NCBI GenBank assembly: GCA_027005635.1
Contig: JALTLI010000040.1
Coordinates: 1-7,301 of the forward strand
Source: Alphaproteobacteria bacterium
GTDB lineage: Bacteria; Pseudomonadota; Alphaproteobacteria; UBA2136; JALTLI01
DNA: 7,301 bases
Reading direction: 5' to 3'
Part shown: positions 6,824-7,301 of the stretch, piece by piece
Position numbering within the stretch: the stretch's first letter is position 1
How the letters are laid out: each line of letters starts with the position of its first letter
Translations under genes and position numbers: made by a program
The notes under the pieces: generated by a model
The model's input: only the letters and a program-made list of their open reading frames with translations
The model's database searches: none
Told to the model about the DNA's origin: nothing

Positions 6824-6834
6824 CAAACAACCTT
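6816..6834 (+). other. Hairpin straddling the recJ stop codon
   Basis: AAGGTTG (6816-6822), loop ACAAA, then CAACCTT (6828-6834) makes a perfect 7-bp stem whose left arm includes the first two bases of the recJ TGA stop. The following bases are AACTATATAATT, not a T-run, so it is not a standard intrinsic terminator. It might stabilise the 3' end of recJ mRNA or attenuate read-through into the next gene. It also overlaps a perfect TTGACA. Confidence 0.45.
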
Positions 6835-6851
6835 AACTATATAATTATAAT
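6820..6851 (+). promoter_or_regulatory. Possible housekeeping promoter for the ybjQ-like gene
   Basis: A perfect -35 hexamer TTGACA (6820-6825) overlaps the recJ stop. Two adjacent perfect -10 hexamers TATAAT follow at 6840-6845 and 6846-6851. The spacers are 14 and 20 bases rather than the preferred 16-18, so the pairing is imperfect. In AT-rich DNA TATAAT arises easily by chance. If the second -10 is used, the leader would be about 20 bases. The gene could equally be read through from recJ. Confidence 0.33.
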
Positions 6852-6878
6852 TATTACTTAAAAATAAAGGAAAAAATA

Positions 6879-7208
6879 ATGCTAATAACAACCACACCAT
6901 ACATAGAAGGTTATACAATTCGTAGATACGGTCCACTTGTATGTGCAGAAGCCGTTATGGGTACTAACATTTTTAAAGATTACTTTGCTAAAATTCGTGA
7001 TGTAGTTGGTGGTCGTTCTGGTGCATTCCAATCTGCCTTAAAAGAAGCCAGAGAAGCAATTATCAAAGAAGTGGAAATACAAGCACAAAAAGCAGATTGC
7101 AATGCAATTATTGGCTTAGATATTGATTATAGTGAAATTTCTGGTGGTGGTAAAACTATGTTAATGGTTGCAGCCCAAGGAACTGCTGTTTATATAGAAC
7201 CAATTTAA
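6879..7208 (+). CDS. ybjQ: YbjQ family (UPF0145, DUF74) protein
   Basis: The 109-residue product belongs to the small YbjQ family, sometimes labelled putative heavy-metal-binding because of domain groupings; its role is not established. Family features run through the whole length: MLITTTPYIEGYTIRRYGPL at the start, then GTNIFKDYFAKIRDVVGGRS (29-48), GAFQSALKEAREAIIKEV, NAIIGLDIDYSEI and MLMVAAQGTAV near the end. Members form compact oligomeric alpha/beta proteins. There is no signal peptide, membrane segment or clustered Cys/His metal site. The length equals that of the E. coli homologue within a few residues. AAAGGA (6866-6871) stands 7 bases before the ATG, a good ribosome binding site. 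It lies 55 bases after recJ on the same strand, and its stop overlaps the convergent secretion ATPase gene by four bases. The family call is secure; the function is unknown. Confidence 0.88.
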   Translation: MLITTTPYIEGYTIRRYGPLVCAEAVMGTNIFKDYFAKIRDVVGGRSGAFQSALKEAREAIIKEVEIQAQKADCNAIIGLDIDYSEISGGGKTMLMVAAQGTAVYIEPI

Positions 7209-7301
7209 CAAGTTCTGGTAACTCGTAAAACTTCTTCTAAGGTTGTTTCACCCGTTGCTGCACGCAATAAACCTTCTTGATAAAGTGTCAACATACCCTC
7301 T
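7205..7301 (-). CDS. GspE/PilB-type secretion or pilus ATPase, C-terminal end (partial)
   Basis: Only the last 31 codons and the stop are inside the window; the gene continues beyond the right edge. On the minus strand the frame reads EGMLTLYQEGLLRAATGETTLEEVLRVTRTC and stops at 7207-7205. The pattern of a M..L..GLL..A.GETTLEEVLRVTR tail is the characteristic end of the hexameric ATPases that power type II secretion (GspE) and type IV pilus assembly (PilB). LRVTR is more usual in GspE, but 31 residues cannot decide between the two; the Walker motifs lie outside. It converges with the ybjQ-like gene, the two stop codons overlapping in TTAA at 7205-7208, so no terminator fits between them. Confidence 0.78.
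   Translation of the reverse strand, partial: EGMLTLYQEGLLRAATGETTLEEVLRVTRTC

Overview
The window is visibly AT-rich and gene-dense. It looks like a chromosomal segment of a low-GC alphaproteobacterium. The evidence is a stand-alone rod-binding FlgJ without a muramidase domain, an alphaproteobacterial-style FlgN-like chaperone, a FlgL with the alphaproteobacterial middle region, and late flagellar genes preceded by sigma-54-type (-24/-12) promoter elements. This is inferred from protein style only; no rRNA or other taxonomic marker is present, and the species cannot be named.

Positions 46-4754 hold a minus-strand flagellar cluster, transcribed flgI - flgJ - flgN-like - flgK - flgL. It encodes the P-ring protein, the rod-binding protein, a probable export chaperone, and the two hook-filament junction proteins. 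flgI, flgJ and flgN are tightly packed: the flgJ ribosome binding site overlaps the flgI stop, and the flgN start shares one base with the flgJ stop. flgK and flgL are separated by 17 bases, with the flgL ribosome binding site next to the flgK stop. Two sigma-54 promoter matches with the same geometry stand 37-43 bases ahead of flgI and flgK. They suggest two co-regulated units, flgIJN and flgKL, switched on by a flagellar enhancer-binding activator encoded elsewhere.

Positions 4755-5029 (275 bases) form the divergent gap between flgI (-) and recJ (+). Besides the flgI promoter, this gap holds an unexplained island of inverted repeats (about 4820-4951). When read as minus-strand RNA, its helices close completely through G-U wobbles, and a terminator-like hairpin follows. 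It also carries an 18-bp near-palindrome about 95 bp upstream of the predicted flgI start site, and a reading frame resembling the start of a histidine phosphatase. This is the most interesting part of the window. It may be a small RNA, an enhancer site, a palindromic repeat element or a decayed gene.

Positions 5030-6823 encode RecJ, a single-strand 5'-3' DNA exonuclease, on the plus strand. A YbjQ-family protein follows at 6879-7208. The last 97 bases are the C-terminal end of a minus-strand GspE/PilB-type secretion or pilus ATPase, which overlaps the ybjQ stop by four bases. No tRNA, rRNA, CRISPR array, insertion sequence or phage gene was seen.
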